In this document: piece after piece, positions 15,677-27,679 of the stretch
Numbering within the stretch: position 1 is the stretch's first letter
How the letters are laid out: the number at the start of each line of letters is the position of its first letter
Program-made: the position numbers and the translations under genes
The notes under the pieces: generated by a model
Databases searched by the model: none
Told to the model about the DNA's origin: nothing
The model's input: only the letters and a program-made list of their open reading frames with translations
Origin: JAJRVM01 sp963700515
GTDB lineage: Bacteria; Planctomycetota; Planctomycetia; Pirellulales; Pirellulaceae
Length of the DNA: 64,000 nt
Assembly: GCA_963700515.1 (NCBI GenBank)
Contig: CAVOXY010000044.1
Coordinates: 1 to 64,000, forward strand
Direction of reading: 5' to 3'

Positions 15677-16596
15677 TTTGTGCCACTGCTCAATCACTGC
15701 GCGTTCCAATCGCAGGAACTCCACACAAACCACTCACCCTAATGGAACGGGAAATCCTGACTTGAGCAGTGTGAGTCTGGTGACCGGTCTCCACCGCCGT
15801 GGTGGAACGTTGGTACCCGCCTCGCACTGCGTGCCTCCGGCGGCGGCGAGCTGGTAGGTTGTCACGTTGTGATCGGCCCTCCCGACATTTGACGGCCGTT
15901 TTTGCACACAGTGGCACACCCGAAGCGGCGATTCGTTGGCCTCTTCCCAGTCCTGTAGAATGTCCGACGTTGGCAACGCGCGTGCTGGTCAGCAGCGCCA
16001 GGTCAACCAATATGTCGCGTGAGAGGTCGCATGAAACGCGCGGTAGCCATTTTCCCAACTTGCCTCCTCTGCTACAACAAATGTACCACTCCCCTTTAGT
16101 GGACTCGGACACCGTCGATCCCTGAATAAGGTGGCAGTGCTCCCTGGCTGTGCTTTATGTTGAACTCGCATGAAGCCGACAGTGCGACGGTTGCTTCCTC
16201 CGGACAGATTGATTCTACTTGGACTGACATGACGACAGTTCCGCAGTCTCATTTTGTGGTATCATGGCTTACTCGACGTAGATACGCCAAGAGAAACGTC
16301 GGAGAGCCTGCCATGTGGTGGCAGGATTGCTGGGTCCCATTTACTTTTGTTCTGTGCGGGGAGTCAGTGACGGAGTCTGCCATTCCTGACCTATCCGCTT
16401 TGCCTGGAAAACATGTTTCGCGCCACCCGAATCAACAATCGCCCACAGCAACTATTGATGTCCGTGTATTTGCCCAGCCTGCGCCCCCTCGTGTTGAGCT
16501 GGCAGCCTTGTCGCTCAGTGCTCTCTCCGCAGTTGTCCCACAGCCCATGCCAGGAATTCTGAACAACGATCATCCATCCACGTCAGGAGCTACGCC
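15677..16596. other. intergenic region, repeat-like debris, no supported gene
   Basis: About 920 bp. 15790-15860 has GC-rich palindromes of the kind seen at 1720-1810. A + strand frame at 16157-16600 runs into the ATG of the next gene but lacks a family signature; I do not call it. CAGGAG before 16597 is the Shine-Dalgarno of the HzsA-like gene. Confidence 0.35.
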
Positions 16597-19500
16597 ATGA
16601 GCGGCCGCGCCGTTTGTCATATGTTGCTGCGCGTCTGCCTGATGGCGGTGCTTGGGTCCGTCTTGCCGGCCCATCGAGTTGTTGCCCAGGATGGCCCGGT
16701 GGAGCCGGTGAATCTGGCCAGCACAGCTCGCGTATCGGCCAGCAATGAATACAACGGCGATTTTCTCGCCAGCTTCGCGGTTGATTCCCAAGTCCCTGCT
16801 GAGCTTTGCGGCGACGATCGGCTGGCGGCTTGGGTGGTCCGCGGCGTGGAACAGAATTTTCAGGGCTCGTTCAGTTTCGAGTGGGACAAGCCGGTGGAAG
16901 TGGAGGAGGTTCTTTATTGTGGTCGGACGGCCATGATTCTCGAGGAGTGCTTCAAGGACTACGAGGTCTATCTGGATGATGCCAAGACGCCGATTGCCAA
17001 AGGCAGCTTGGAAATGCGGCATGGACCCCAACGGATCGACCTGCCTCGTTCGACGATCACTCGCCTGACGCTGAAGTTTCTTTCGGCATACACATCCAGG
17101 TATAACCCAGGCGCGTCGGAGATCGGCGTGTTTCGCGCTCGCGTGTCGGATCAATTTCTGGCCGACTTCGGTGTGCCGCCCGCGGAGCGGACGCCCGCGG
17201 CGCGACGCTTGGCGGAGGATCTCTACGCCGGCAGCCTGGGATTTCGCGACATCCTGGTCATTCAACGGCATCACCTGAGTATCTCGCACGTCTATACCTA
17301 TCACGTCGAAGGCTATCGGCCCGGCGGCGGATTGTTTGTGTTCACACCCACACCCGACGGCGGAGAACTGCGCAAACTGGTCGATGCCGGCGACGGCGAG
17401 ATCATCGACTGCGATCTGTCGTACGATGCCACGCAGGTCGTCTTCTCCTGGAAACGAGGCGGCTTGCAGATGGCCCAACCAAACCAGTTGCTCCGAAGAC
17501 GTCGACCGCAACGTCCCCGAGAACAACTACCAGGTCTTCCGCGTGAACATCGACGGGACCGGACTGACGCAACTGACCGACGAGCGCAGCAACAATCTGA
17601 ACGCCTGCTGGCTGCCCGACGGCGGCATCGCCTTCATTTCCGACCGCAAGCCGGCCTACGCCTATTGTTTCGTCACGACCTCGCCGGTGCTCTACCGGAT
17701 GGATCGCGACGGGCAACATCAGAAGCGGCTCTCGGCGAATTACCTGATGGACTTCACCCCTTCGGTACTCAACGACGGGCGGATCATCTTCACGCGCTGG
17801 GAATACGTGGACCGGCCGGCGTGCCCGATCCAGAGCCTGTGGACGATCAACCCCGACGGCACTGGACTGGCCGGCTTCTACGGCAATCGGGTGATCGCGC
17901 CGGGCACGTTCATGGACGCTCAGCCGATCCCCGACACGCACAAGATCATCTGCCTGGCGACGAACCACAACGGTGACTGCCGCGGCGGAATCTGCGTGAT
18001 CGATCCGTCCAAGGGGAGCCAACGCCCGCGAGGCGGTGCAGGTCGTGACGCCCGAGGTCGACATCTATCGCGTCAGCGGCGTGTACGGCAACGGCTTGAA
18101 TGGCCCTTACGAGAAGCCGTATCCGATCGACGACGGGCGCTACTTCGTCTCGAACATGGGTGTCATCCAGCTGCGCGATTACGACGGCAATTGCGTGTCC
18201 GTGCTGTGCGGCAAGGACGGCATGGGCTTCTACAGCGCTCAGGCGATCCGGCCCACACCGACGCCCGCCCGTCTCGTCCACGGTGCGACTACGACGCTTC
18301 CGTGCAACTGTCCGCAGACGGGAGTGTGTCGGGCAACTGGGCGACGGTCATCTTGCAGGACGTTTATCAGGGACTCGAACCGGCCGTTCAGCGCGGCGAC
18401 GTAAAGCAGATCTGTGTCGTTCAGGAGATCGAGAAGAGCACGTTCACGCCGTTGATTCACGAGGTGCCCACCGGCAAGGGCTACGCCGCCAACACGGCGT
18501 TTGGCTACCAGTTTCCGCTGGTCTCCTGCGGTGCCACCTACTCGCCGAAAAAGGTCTGGGGAACCGTCGACGTGGCCGAGGACGGGTCGGCCTGCTTCCA
18601 GGTCCCCTCCGAGGTGCCGATCTACTTTCTGGCCCTCGACGTCGGAGGGCCGCGCCGTGCAACGCATGCGAACCTTTACCCACATGATGCCGGGCGAAGT
18701 GCAGGGGTGTGTCGGCTGCCACGCAAATCGCAACAGCGTCAGCCAGCTGGCCGTTACCCGGCCGGCCGCCGCCTGCCCGCCACAAGGAGCTGACGCCGCC
18801 GGATTGGGGCGTGGGAGGGTTCCAGTATCCCGAGGTCGTGCAACCGGTGTTGGATAAACACTGCGTGCGATGTCACAACGAGCGCGAGCATCCCCAGCGG
18901 GTCGACCTGTCGGGCGACAAGACCGACTTCTTCAACGTCTCGTACGACGTGCTGGCCCGTCTGGGAACCATGGGCGAAACTCGCCCCCAGCAACACAACG
19001 CACTGATCGACAGCGGCGAAGAAGGAAGCAGCCCGTTCACCAGTTGGATCTGGACGATCAACGGCACCGAACGCAATATCCTGCAGATCGAACCGATGAC
19101 CTGGGGCTCACCCCGGCCAGCCGGTTGGCCGAGCTCATTCGCAGCGGCCATCCTGACGAACACGGTCAGCCACGAGTGGATGTGCCCGATGAGGATCGAC
19201 GGCGCGTGTACCTGTGGATCGATCTCAACGTCCCCTACTACGGTACCTCGGCGTCGAACCATCAGGATCGCATGGGCAGTCGCCGCATGCTGCCACCGGA
19301 GCTGGAACCGGTGTTGAACGAAGTGGCGAGCCGTCGCTGCGCAAGCTGCCATGATGCGGGCCTGCCGCGCGAGTTCTACACGCGGATGCTCAATCCCGAG
19401 AACAACGGCTTCTTGCTGGCTCCCTTGGCCAAGCAAGCGGGCGGCACGGAGGCCTGCGGCCAAGCGATCTTCACGACCCGGGATGATCCGGACTATCAGA

Positions 19501-19640
19501 AGATCCTCGCCGTCTTCGCCCCCATTCAGGACCTGCTGAAACGTCGGCCCCGGGCCGATATGCCCGGTTTCGTGATGCCCCCGTGCAGTGAACTCCACCA
19601 CCTACCGATCGCCGCAGTGATCCCTACGGCGGATCGCTGA
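16597..19640 (+). CDS. HzsA-like multiheme exported protein, about six frameshifts
   Basis: Reassembled from three frames, about 1010 residues. Signal peptide (MLLRVCLMAVLGSVLPAHRVVA), then a discoidin-like carbohydrate-binding domain (VNLASTARVSASNEYNGDF...), then the beta-propeller-type region related to the middle domain of hydrazine synthase alpha (FTPTPDGGELRKLVD, VNIDGTGLTQLTD, DGRIIFTRWEYVD) and a C-terminal part with three heme motifs: CVGCH 18708-18722, CVRCH 18862-18876, CASCH 19338-19352. Frame changes near 17490, 18025, 18290, 18648, 18775 and 19112; each is repaired by one base. HzsA-like proteins are widespread in non-anammox planctomycetes, so anammox is not implied; a periplasmic redox or sugar-oxidation role is inferred. 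Confidence 0.75.
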
Positions 19641-19732
19641 TGCGTCGCGCTGCCGCATATCGGACGGAATCAACGCAACACAGGCACTCAATGCAACGAG
19701 TGGCTCGTCATTGTGCGCGCTAAGACTGGCCG

Positions 19733-20105
19733 TCACTGCCGGTCCTTGGGGCGGTCCGTTTTCGCAGCAGCATCCTTCTCGGCAGCATCCGGGGCGGTGG
19801 ACTGTAGCGTTACCGGCCCGAGGAGGCCGGACTCGAGCAAGGGCGAGTTCTTGTCGAGCCGTACATTGGTCTTCGTGAGTCGCTCGTTTGCCGGCATGAT
19901 TCTGTCCGTTCTCCTTCCACTGTTCCGACTGCCAGAACTCGCCCATGGGAATATCGCAGCGGCCCAGATTTCGCAGCGCGTCCATCGGCGGCGCTTTCGG
20001 CCAGCACGGACCACATACGTTTTGCTGATCCCTGCCACTCGCGATTATCGCCCATGCCGGCAGAAGTGCAATATCGTCACGCGGCGACAAAAAATCGACG
20101 AGCAC
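19733..20105 (-). pseudogene. remnant of a GH106-like alpha-L-rhamnosidase
   Basis: Minus-strand fragments in two frames. The first reads PKAPPMDALRNLGRCDIPMG followed by EFW, WKENGQN and GKRA, matching the catalytic-domain interior of planctomycete GH106-type enzymes. It is followed almost at once by a C-terminal family end (ERLTKTNVRLDKNSPLLESG, LLGPVTLQ) and a charged tail to a stop at 19733. Several hundred residues between and before these pieces are missing. It follows the DUF2784 gene stop by only a few bases, so it is dead residue of a larger deletion. Confidence 0.55.
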
Positions 20106-20108
20106 GAT

Positions 20109-20498
20109 TTACCCGTTCACCCTCTCGGTCTTACGTCGATACCACTCCCGCGTCCAGACAAAGACCGTGGCGATCAGAATCAACGCGAACACAGCCACCG
20201 CCAGGTTGTCGGCCACCGATTGGCTGAGCGAGATGCGGAAGAGCCGTGTGAACAGCAATTGGATGAAGGTGGCGTTGGCGTCGGGATGACCTAGCTGGCG
20301 CAGGATGTCGGCATGATAGTCCGTGCAGAAGCAATAGCCCCATCCGTAAATCGCTCCCAGCACGAACCATGAAAACGTCGTGAGACCCATGGTGACGAGG
20401 TGCAGTACACGGGTTCTCCTCCAAATCCAGCCGACCATGTTGAAAATGATCAAGCAGACATGGCTCAGGAAGAGTGTCCAATCGAGCACCAGCAGCAT
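20109..20498 (-). CDS. DUF2784 small membrane protein
   Basis: A 129-residue integral membrane protein with about four hydrophobic segments. WTLFLSHVCLIIFNMVGWIW, LTTFSWFVLGAIYGWGYC and the following T-D-Y-H-A with ILRQLGH are the DUF2784 signature (FxWFxLGxxYGWGYCxxTDxH). Function unknown; DUF2784 proteins are inner-membrane proteins of many Gram-negative bacteria. Stop TAA at 20109-20111. Intact, unlike both neighbours. Confidence 0.85.
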   Translation of the reverse strand: MLLVLDWTLFLSHVCLIIFNMVGWIWRRTRVLHLVTMGLTTFSWFVLGAIYGWGYCFCTDYHADILRQLGHPDANATFIQLLFTRLFRISLSQSVADNLAVAVFALILIATVFVWTREWYRRKTERVNG

Positions 20499-20640
20499 GG
20501 TCTGTTTCCCAAGCCGTGACGGCGCAGATACAGTGCGGCATCGCTCACGAGCGATGGCGGCAGCAACACAACTTGAGCCGCTAAATGATTAGAGATCACC
20601 CGACAGCCGGATATTCCCTTTCAACGGCCCAAGCAGATGC

Positions 20641-22372
20641 TCAGATCCGCAACCGACGCGCGACCTTGACCGCTTTCCGACATGCGCGGCAGCCATTTGT
20701 TGCTTCGCGGCGGGCTCGGCCCGAGGAACCGGGCAGCAAGTCCGCGGTGGGTAGCGGACCAGTCGTGGCTCCACCGGCGTGAAGCCGGCGGAAGCCTGTT
20801 CGGCGAGTTCGTTGCGAGCAGCGGGTCCCGTCGCAATCAGTTGATCCAACGGCGGCAGCGGGAAAGATCTTGCTCGGGACGTGCTCGGTTTGCATGATCT
20901 GGCGAATGCGGGCGACGATGTCCGGGTGCTCGGCAGCCACGTCACGCGACTCGCCGATGTCGTCGCGCAGATTGTAGAGTTCGATTTTCAGCGGGTCGGG
21001 ATTGTTGCGGCGCAGCATGTTCTGGCGCACGCCCTTCCAGTCGCCCATCCGCACCGCCTGCTGGCCACCGTAGCCGCCGAACTCCCAGTACAGGAACTCG
21101 TGCTGCCGCTGCCGCTCCGGCTGTCCGAACAAGGTGGGGGCGAAGCTGATTCCGTCGATGCCCGGCGGAGGCTCGATGCCCTACCACCTCGGCGATCGTC
21201 GGCATGACATCATAGAAGCCGGAGATGTGATCCGTCGTCGTCGAGGGCGCGATCTTGCCGGGCCAGCGAGCGATCATCGGCACGCGAATGCCGCCCTCGT
21301 ACAGGCTGCCTTTCAAACCACGCAGCGGCCCGACGCTCTCAAAGAACTCAGCGTCGACTTCCTTGTCCAGATGAGTCGTGCCGTTGTCGGACGAGAAGAT
21401 GACCAGCGTGTTCTCGTCGAGTCCCAGTTCCTTGAGCTGCTTCATCAGCAGGCCGGTGTCCCGGTCCAGCCGGCTGATCATGGCGGCGTAGGCGGCTCGC
21501 GGTGTCTGGTGCGGCGTGTAGCCGTTGCCTGGAAAACGGCGTTTCGTCCCATTTGCCCAGATAGGGCTTCAGCTCTTCGTCAGGAATGTGCAGCGCCACA
21601 TGCGGGATCGTCGAGGGGAAGTAGAGCAAGAACGGTCTGATCTTTGTTGTCGCGCATGAATTGCAGTGCCGCGTCGAGCATGCGGTCGGGTGCGTAGTCC
21701 TGGCCTTTGAACATGTCGTAGGAAGCCGGATCAGCGGGATCGGCTCCGCTGGGCAGCTTGGCGTGACCGGGTATCGGCGGATCGTTGTTCAGCTGTGAAC
21801 TTCTGATCATTGCGCCACAGGTGACCGGGATAGTAGCTGTGCGCATGTGCCTGGCAGTTGTAGCCGAAGAACAGATCGAATCCCTGTTTGTTCGGTTCGC
21901 CCGTGGTGCCGAAGTTTCCCAGTCCCCATTTGCCGATGGCGGCCGTGGCGTAGCCCTGTTGCTTGAGCATTTCGGCGATGGTGACTTCCGCGTCGGGAAT
22001 CGGCTCCTGGCCGGGAAACTCCAGGCCGTACTTGTTGACGATCTCGTCCGGCAGGTTGTTCGTGCTGCGGTTGTTGCGAACATACGCATGTCCCGGATGC
22101 TTGCCGGTCATCAACACACATCGCGACGGGGCGCACACCGCGTTGCCGCAGTAGTGCTGCGTGAATCGCATGCCTTCGGCGGCCAGCTGATCGATATTGG
22201 GCGTCTTGATCTTCGTCTGGCCGTAGCAGCCCAATTCGGCATAGCCCAGGTCGTCGGCCAGGATGTAGATGATGTTGGGCGGCTGCTCGGCAGCGACACT
22301 GAATGATGTCAGGCACGTGGTGACTGCCAGCAAGATGGCTGACGCGACGCGGATATCTCGACGAAAATGCAT
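20641..22372 (-). CDS. arylsulfatase-type sulfatase, exported, about five frameshifts
   Basis: Type I formylglycine sulfatase that would remove sulfate esters from polysaccharide or aryl substrates in the periplasm. ATG 22372 begins a signal peptide (SAILLAVTTCLTSFSVAA). IIYILADDLGYAELGCYG has the metal aspartates; CAPSR with Cys80 as the FGly site lies in GNAVCAPSRCVLMTG; KWGLGNFG follows. Later frames carry VIFSSDNGTTHLDKEVD, SLYEGGIRVPMIARWPGKI and a C-terminal AVRMGDWKGVRQNM. Frame changes near 21785, 21645, 21530, 21150 and 20855. The C-terminal end is uncertain. It follows the HzsA/SUMF1 gene by 79 bp, so the two probably form an operon. Confidence 0.8.
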
Positions 22373-22451
22373 GGAAGGTTCTCCGGCTGCACGTTAAACG
22401 ACGAAGGAGCGTGTGACTAAGGACTTTGCCTCACAACAAAGGGATGCTGAC

Positions 22452-25400
22452 TCACTCGTCCGCTTCGCAAACCACGCGGAAGCCGACGTTGAATACTCGC
22501 TGCCACGGCCAGTAGCTCATCCGCCACCCCGAGCGAGCCATGTCGGCACGCTGCTGCCAGGAGCCACCGCGCACTACTTTCCGCGCTGTCGGGCGCGGCA
22601 TGACGCGGATCGTCGGCCTGGAAGGGATACGGCAGATACGCGCTGGCGGTCCATTCGGCGACGTTGCCGTGCATGTCGTACAAGCCCCAGGGATTGGGCT
22701 GCGTACGACCCGACCGGGGCGGATACCGTTTGCCCGTCGTTGACCGGATCGACGGCAAAAAACGGCTTGACTTTCTCCATCGCGGCGGAGCGTCCGAGAT
22801 TCAACAGCGCATCATCCGCCACGTTGGCGAAAGAGCTGCAATCGGCAGCCAGAACGCCGAAGCTCCATGGCGTGTCGGTACCGGCTCGGCAAGCCCATTC
22901 CCACTGCGCTTCAGCGGGCAGGGTGAAATGCCTGCCCGTCTTCTGCGAGAGCCATTGGCAAAAGGCAACGGCTTCATCCCACGAGACGCGGCAGACGGGC
23001 TGGCGGGGTTGGTTCAACGGCACAAAATGGCCCGGGTGCCATTTGAGCCACAGCATCGGCTCGGATCCGCTGTCGTGTGTCGCACGGAACTGTTGAAACT
23101 GTTCGTTGGTCACCTCGTACGCACCGATCCAGAACGGCTGGTCGATCTTTACCACTCCAGAGGGTCTTTCGTCGGGATAACCAGCGGGATCTCCCAGGAC
23201 AAACTCCCCGGCCGGGATGTGCACCAACTCCATCTTGATGTCGGAGTCGAGCATGACATCCCATCGCGTCGGCGCAGCGGCGTTCGCTTGGCGTTGCTGA
23301 GCCTGAGCGGTGTCGAACGGCCATCCCCTGGGCGGAACGATGGCGGGCGCGGGTTCCAGGGGGGGCGGCAGCTGGAATGGCACGGGTTCGAATTCGGGAG
23401 ACACAACGGCCTCTGGATCTTCCTCGATCCCGCCATAGCGCGACAACAACTCCTTGCGCCGCTGGCGAAAGTGCTCGATCTCTTCGACCGGCGAAGGTCG
23501 CAGCCCGCTGGAGAAGAAGTCGGTGGGCTGCTCGAGATACTGCTGGCGATTGCGAACCGTAGGAATCTCCAGCCAGGTGCCGTAGGCCGGGGCGTTCATG
23601 TCGATCCAGGTCACCAGCCGATCCCATGCTTCGTCATCGAGCCGGACGTTGTGGTGGCCCTTGCGGAGCATCTGTACCAGCGGGCTTGTGTCGGCATGGT
23701 AGTCGGCCACGGGGATCACGCTCGGCCCTTCCAGTCCCGGACTGCGCACGAATCGTCGCAACTCGTAGAACGACGGAGGGAACGGGAACGGCGAGAACGG
23801 CATGCTCTTTGGCTCACGCGCGCCGGAGGTCCACGGCGACGACCTCCGCCGGGTTGCGGCTGGCCGTTGTGACAGCCGACGCAGTACCTGTCGAGCACCG
23901 GCTGCACTTCGCGATCCCAACTGAACCCGCGCACCGGACCGTACCACGGCGTGATCGGCGACGGCACGCCGCCCGGTGCACCAGGGGCCGACTGTGGCGG
24001 GGCACGGTTGGGGTCTTCGTGGCAGCCGACGCACGTGACCGCTTCACCCGGCATGGCTGTGAACCAGCTGCGCATCAGTTGCACGGCCTTCCCTTCCGCG
24101 TCCAGCGGCTGGATGGCAATCGGCGTGTTGGCCGGGACCGTGAAGTAAGCCGAACCATCCTCGGCGACCGGCACGCTGCCCAGTACGCGCCGCACGTCCC
24201 ACGGACCGTCCATGCCCACGTAGTCCTCGATGCCCGACGTGCCGTAGTAGTTGAAGTGGTAGGTGAAGAGCCGCAGCTTCTTGACCGTGCCGCGCGGGAC
24301 GCCTCGGAGCCCGCTTCCCACATAGATGTCCTGCAAGTAGACGGTCGCCTCCCGGTTGGCAAGATCGACTCGATCCGGGATCGTCGGCGGGCAGGGCGAT
24401 TTTCGCACCGGGACCGGCTCGAACAGTACGCAGCCGGCTTCTTCGTGGAGCAAGCAGCATGTTGTCGAACACGTCGACCAGGTAGATTCCCCACAGCGAC
24501 TCGGCGCTCGGCTGGCACGCGGCGAGGAAGTACTTGTCGCTCAGCGGATACGGATGGAGGAACTTTGGCCACGACGCGTCGACCAGGTTGTCGACCATGA
24601 TCGCTTCGACCGTCTTGCCCCAGCCGGGAATCCGTTGCACGGCTCCCTCGGCCTGACGCCGGCCCTTGGCGACGTCGAACACGACCAGTTCTCCGGCGCG
24701 CGCCGTGCCGTGATGACCGGTGACGATGGCCACGAACTTCGTCGGCTGGCCGGGGATCGGCCGGGCGTAGAAGATGCGGTTCGGCCAGAAACTGCCGCTG
24801 GCGTAGTGGGCCCGCTGCCCTGTCCCGTCCGGGTTCATCGTCATCAGCCGTCCGGTGAACGCGTGCGCGATGTCCGTGTATTCCCAGCGCGTGTAGAGGA
24901 TCCGGCCGTCGGCCATCACCGACGGGTAGAAGTTGTGGTCCTGGTCGAAACACAGTCGACGGATGCCCGAACCGTCGGCGTTCATCACGCAGAAGTTGGC
25001 CACCTCGTCGCACCGCCGCTCGCACGGGACCGACTGGAAACAGGCCGACGAGGCGAAGAGGATCCGGTCGTCGGGCAGGTAACAGGAGTCGTAGTTGTCG
25101 ATGTCGTTGTCCTGCGCCGAGCGTCACCTGCCGCAGGCGCCTGCCGTCGACTGCCGATCTCGAAGATCTGCCAGCGATCGTGACTGCCGACCGACGAGAA
25201 CAGCAAACGATCCGCGTCGAAGTGCAGCTTCAGGTCGCCGACGTACACGGGCTGCTCCGGGCGATAGAGCGTCGTGAGCTGTCCGTCGGGGCGAATCGGC
25301 GAGAGGACGGCGATCTCGTTGTCGATCGCGATCTCGCGCAGGTAGCCGTTTCCCTGGAAGTTGATCGGCAGTCCGTTGAGGAATCCGACGACGTCGTTGC

Positions 25401-26781
25401 CGACGAATGTCCCCGCCTCGCCGCGGACCCGCGGACGCGGTGTTCGCTGTGCGGCATCCGCACGCTTCACGAGTACCAGCCGGTCGAAATCCATGAGCGG
25501 GTTGGCCAGCAGCGCTTCTGCGCGCAGCGATTCAAACCGGCGAATGGCTGTCGAACCATCGCTGGAGATCGGGAGGCGAAGCGGCGCGGGCCTCGGCGAT
25601 GGTCGTCTCCACATCCTCCAATCGCCGCAGATATTCTGGCCCGTTGGCATAGCGGGAGCCAAAGGTCTGAGTCAGGTCTTCCACGGCCAGGCGCAGCGAG
25701 TGGACTACGGTGTCGTTCCAGCGGGACAGACTCTCGTCCATGTCCCGGGAGCGGTAGTACAAATTGCGCAGCGGCTCCAGGTCTCCTGGTCTGCCTCACG
25801 TGTCGCAGCAAGCTGGCGAGCCTGGTCGGCCAAGCCGGCCCGCGTAGCACGGGCGTAGCGTTCGGCCAACACCGCGGCGTTGACCAGCGGGGCGTCCTGC
25901 TGCCAGATGCCGTCTTGCCGCTCCCAGGCCATTTGCCGCCGCGATTGCCGATCGGAGAATTCGCGCTGGAGCCGCCGCCACAGCGATTCCAGGCGTGCGC
26001 TGAAAACCGTATGCGCTGACGGAGTGGCCGCAGCCTGCTCACGCGCGAGGGCCTCGAGGCTGGCGATCATCGTTTCCTGCCAGGTGGATCTCTTCGTGTA
26101 AAACGCGGTCGGTCCAGGGCCGATGCGCACGACGCGGCACTCGGCAAAAGAGACCGTCGACCCGCGACACCCGGACCACCCGAGGCACCGAGCAAGGCCG
26201 GATAGCCGGTCAGCGACTTCGTCGAACCCTGTCCACGAGACCATCCAATCGGCCGGCTCGGGCTCACCGTCGCGCCAGGCTTTCCCACGCAGCGCAGCCT
26301 GGGGTCTTGCAGAGTTTCATCCAATACCAGATGCCGGTCTGGCAGGGGAACGCACAGCCTGGCACCCAAGTGACATAGTCGTGGAGGAACTGGAGTTGTC
26401 CCCGGTTCAGCGCAAGATTCAACCCGTGGCCACTCTCGGGATCGCAACACGAGACCGATTCCGGCGCGCGCCTGATCGTCGCCCGTCCACTTGTCGAGGC
26501 GGAACTTCGCGGTCACCAATATTCCAGACGACATTTCCTCGGCGTCGCCGATGACCAGGACCGCCTTGCTCGGGTCGTCAAGCTCCGCATCCATCTGCTT
26601 GAGAACACCATCCTGTATTTGCCAGCTGCCACCGATCGTCTTCCAGGGCTCGGCAAGTGCGTGCTGGAATGTGTCTGCGAAGAGCTCCTTCTCCTCGGCG
26701 GCGCAGTGACTGCCGGACAACATGACCTGGCCCAACAGTAGCCATACCAAGGGGGCAATCCGGATACCCGATTTCTTCCAT
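22452..26781 (-). CDS. LamG-like / HzsA-like diheme / SUMF1-type fusion protein, many frameshifts
   Basis: Reassembled exported protein of about 1400 residues. N-terminus: hydrophobic signal (APLVWLLLGQVMLSG) and a LamG/DUF1080-like domain (FADTFQHALAEPWKTIGGSW). Middle: a coiled stretch, then a beta-propeller HzsA-like region (LLFSSVGSHDRWQIFEIG, MNADGSGIRRLCFDQDHNFY, DGRILYTRWEY). Two heme motifs CVGCH at 24019-24033 and 23869-23883. C-terminus: FGE/SUMF1-type domain (ELVHIPAGEFVLGDPAGYPD, LPAEAQWEWACRAG, WGLYDMHGNVAEW, RGGSWQQR, GFRVVCEADE) ending at TGA 22452. At least eight frame changes (about 22690, 23830, 24445, 25010-25130, 25600-25800, 26100-26400, 26770). ATG 26781 is one frame off the signal sequence. 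In-frame nonsense codons were not seen. Confidence 0.7.
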
Positions 26782-27524
26782 CGCTGCCAGAGAGTATGCG
26801 TTGGTGGCCGACAGCGATTCCGACACAACCACGAAATCGAATCGACGTAAAGGGTGCGCCACATCGCCGACGCCCTCCATAAATCGGATCCCCTGAGCGG
26901 ATAAAGCGACGTGTCTACTATATCACCGGTAATCTCGCGGCACGACAGGCATGCCCGTTCGTTTGACCCGCGGCCGCAGGTCTTGACGTTGCGCCGTTTG
27001 ACGAACCGCCACGTGGTTCAATAACAAAACCCAGACATCTGAGTTGGTTGGTCAAGGGGGTCGCAGCCACCCTGGGTCTCGGAAACACGGTCTCGGAAAC
27101 ACGAGTCTCGGAAACACGGTCTCGGAAACTACGTAAAACCAAACCCCAACGGGGTCTTACACGATGGTCTGTAAAACCGCGTTGGGGTTTGCGACGCGTA
27201 TTGATCGTCATCACAGGGTGCGCTGCGCGACCCTGTGCTGTGGTGTGAAACGCCTTCGGCGTAAGGAATGTGTTCTCGTTTGGACAATGATTCCGCACTG
27301 AATGCTCGCGAGAACAACACAATGCAGAGGCAGATACATGCACCGAATCGGAGCAGTCACCAAGAGATATACTCCGGTGACGATCTCAAGGGTGTGACAA
27401 GCTCGCCAATAAGGACGTGCACTCATTCACGAACATGACGGCGAGCGCCGGCACACCAGAACGTGGTCACTTGTCACTTGTGGACGACATCGGCAGGTTA
27501 GTTTACTTCCTTGTGTTCAACTCT
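26782..27524. other. intergenic region with tandem and inverted repeats
   Basis: About 740 bp between the HzsA/SUMF1 gene start and the cold-shock operon end; no gene recognised. The repeats at 27076-27190 are listed separately. The part next to 26781 should contain the promoter of the HzsA/SUMF1-sulfatase operon. Confidence 0.4.
27076..27190. repeat. four 14-bp tandem units and an adjacent 11-bp inverted repeat
   Basis: GTCTCGGAAACACG at 27076-27089, 27090-27103 and 27105-27118, with a partial fourth copy to 27129. Then AAACCCCAACG (27141-27151) and CGTTGGGGTTT (27180-27190) form a perfect 11-bp stem. The context matches a dispersed planctomycete-type intergenic repeat. Confidence 0.8.
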
Positions 27525-27635
27525 TCATGCCTTGCTCTTCTTTTCTCTTTTCAGTTTTCGTTTTTCCTTTGGAGTAAGCTGGGCCTTTTTCTGTTGTTCC
27601 CTCTTGCCTTTGTCTTTACTTCCCTTGTCACCCAT
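27525..27635 (-). CDS. tiny Lys-rich protein downstream of csp
   Basis: A 36-residue highly basic protein, MGDKGSKDKGKREQQKKAQL followed by TPKEKRKLKREKK and SKA. ATG 27635 has CGGAGAAA upstream. I recall near-identical short Lys-rich proteins next to cold-shock genes in other Gram-negative bacteria, so I call it real despite its length. It starts 44 bp after the csp stop and is probably co-transcribed. Charge and size suggest nucleic-acid or ribosome association; this is inference. Confidence 0.6.
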   Translation of the reverse strand: MGDKGSKDKGKREQQKKAQLTPKEKRKLKREKKSKA

Positions 27636-27679
27636 ATCTGTTTCTCCGTGATTGAAAACGAATGTTCCTCTCAGCTCCG

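Noticed and set aside
16157..16600. 147-codon + strand frame overlapping the HzsA-like start
   Set aside because: No Shine-Dalgarno, no signal or family pattern; amino-acid use looks random.
22664..23872. 402-codon plus-strand frame
   Set aside because: Antisense of the SUMF1-type region; the minus strand carries clear FGE and heme motifs.
16597..26781. Anammox interpretation of the HzsA-like genes
   Set aside because: Such HzsA-like multidomain proteins are common in non-anammox planctomycetes; no hzsBC-like, hdh or nir genes are here.
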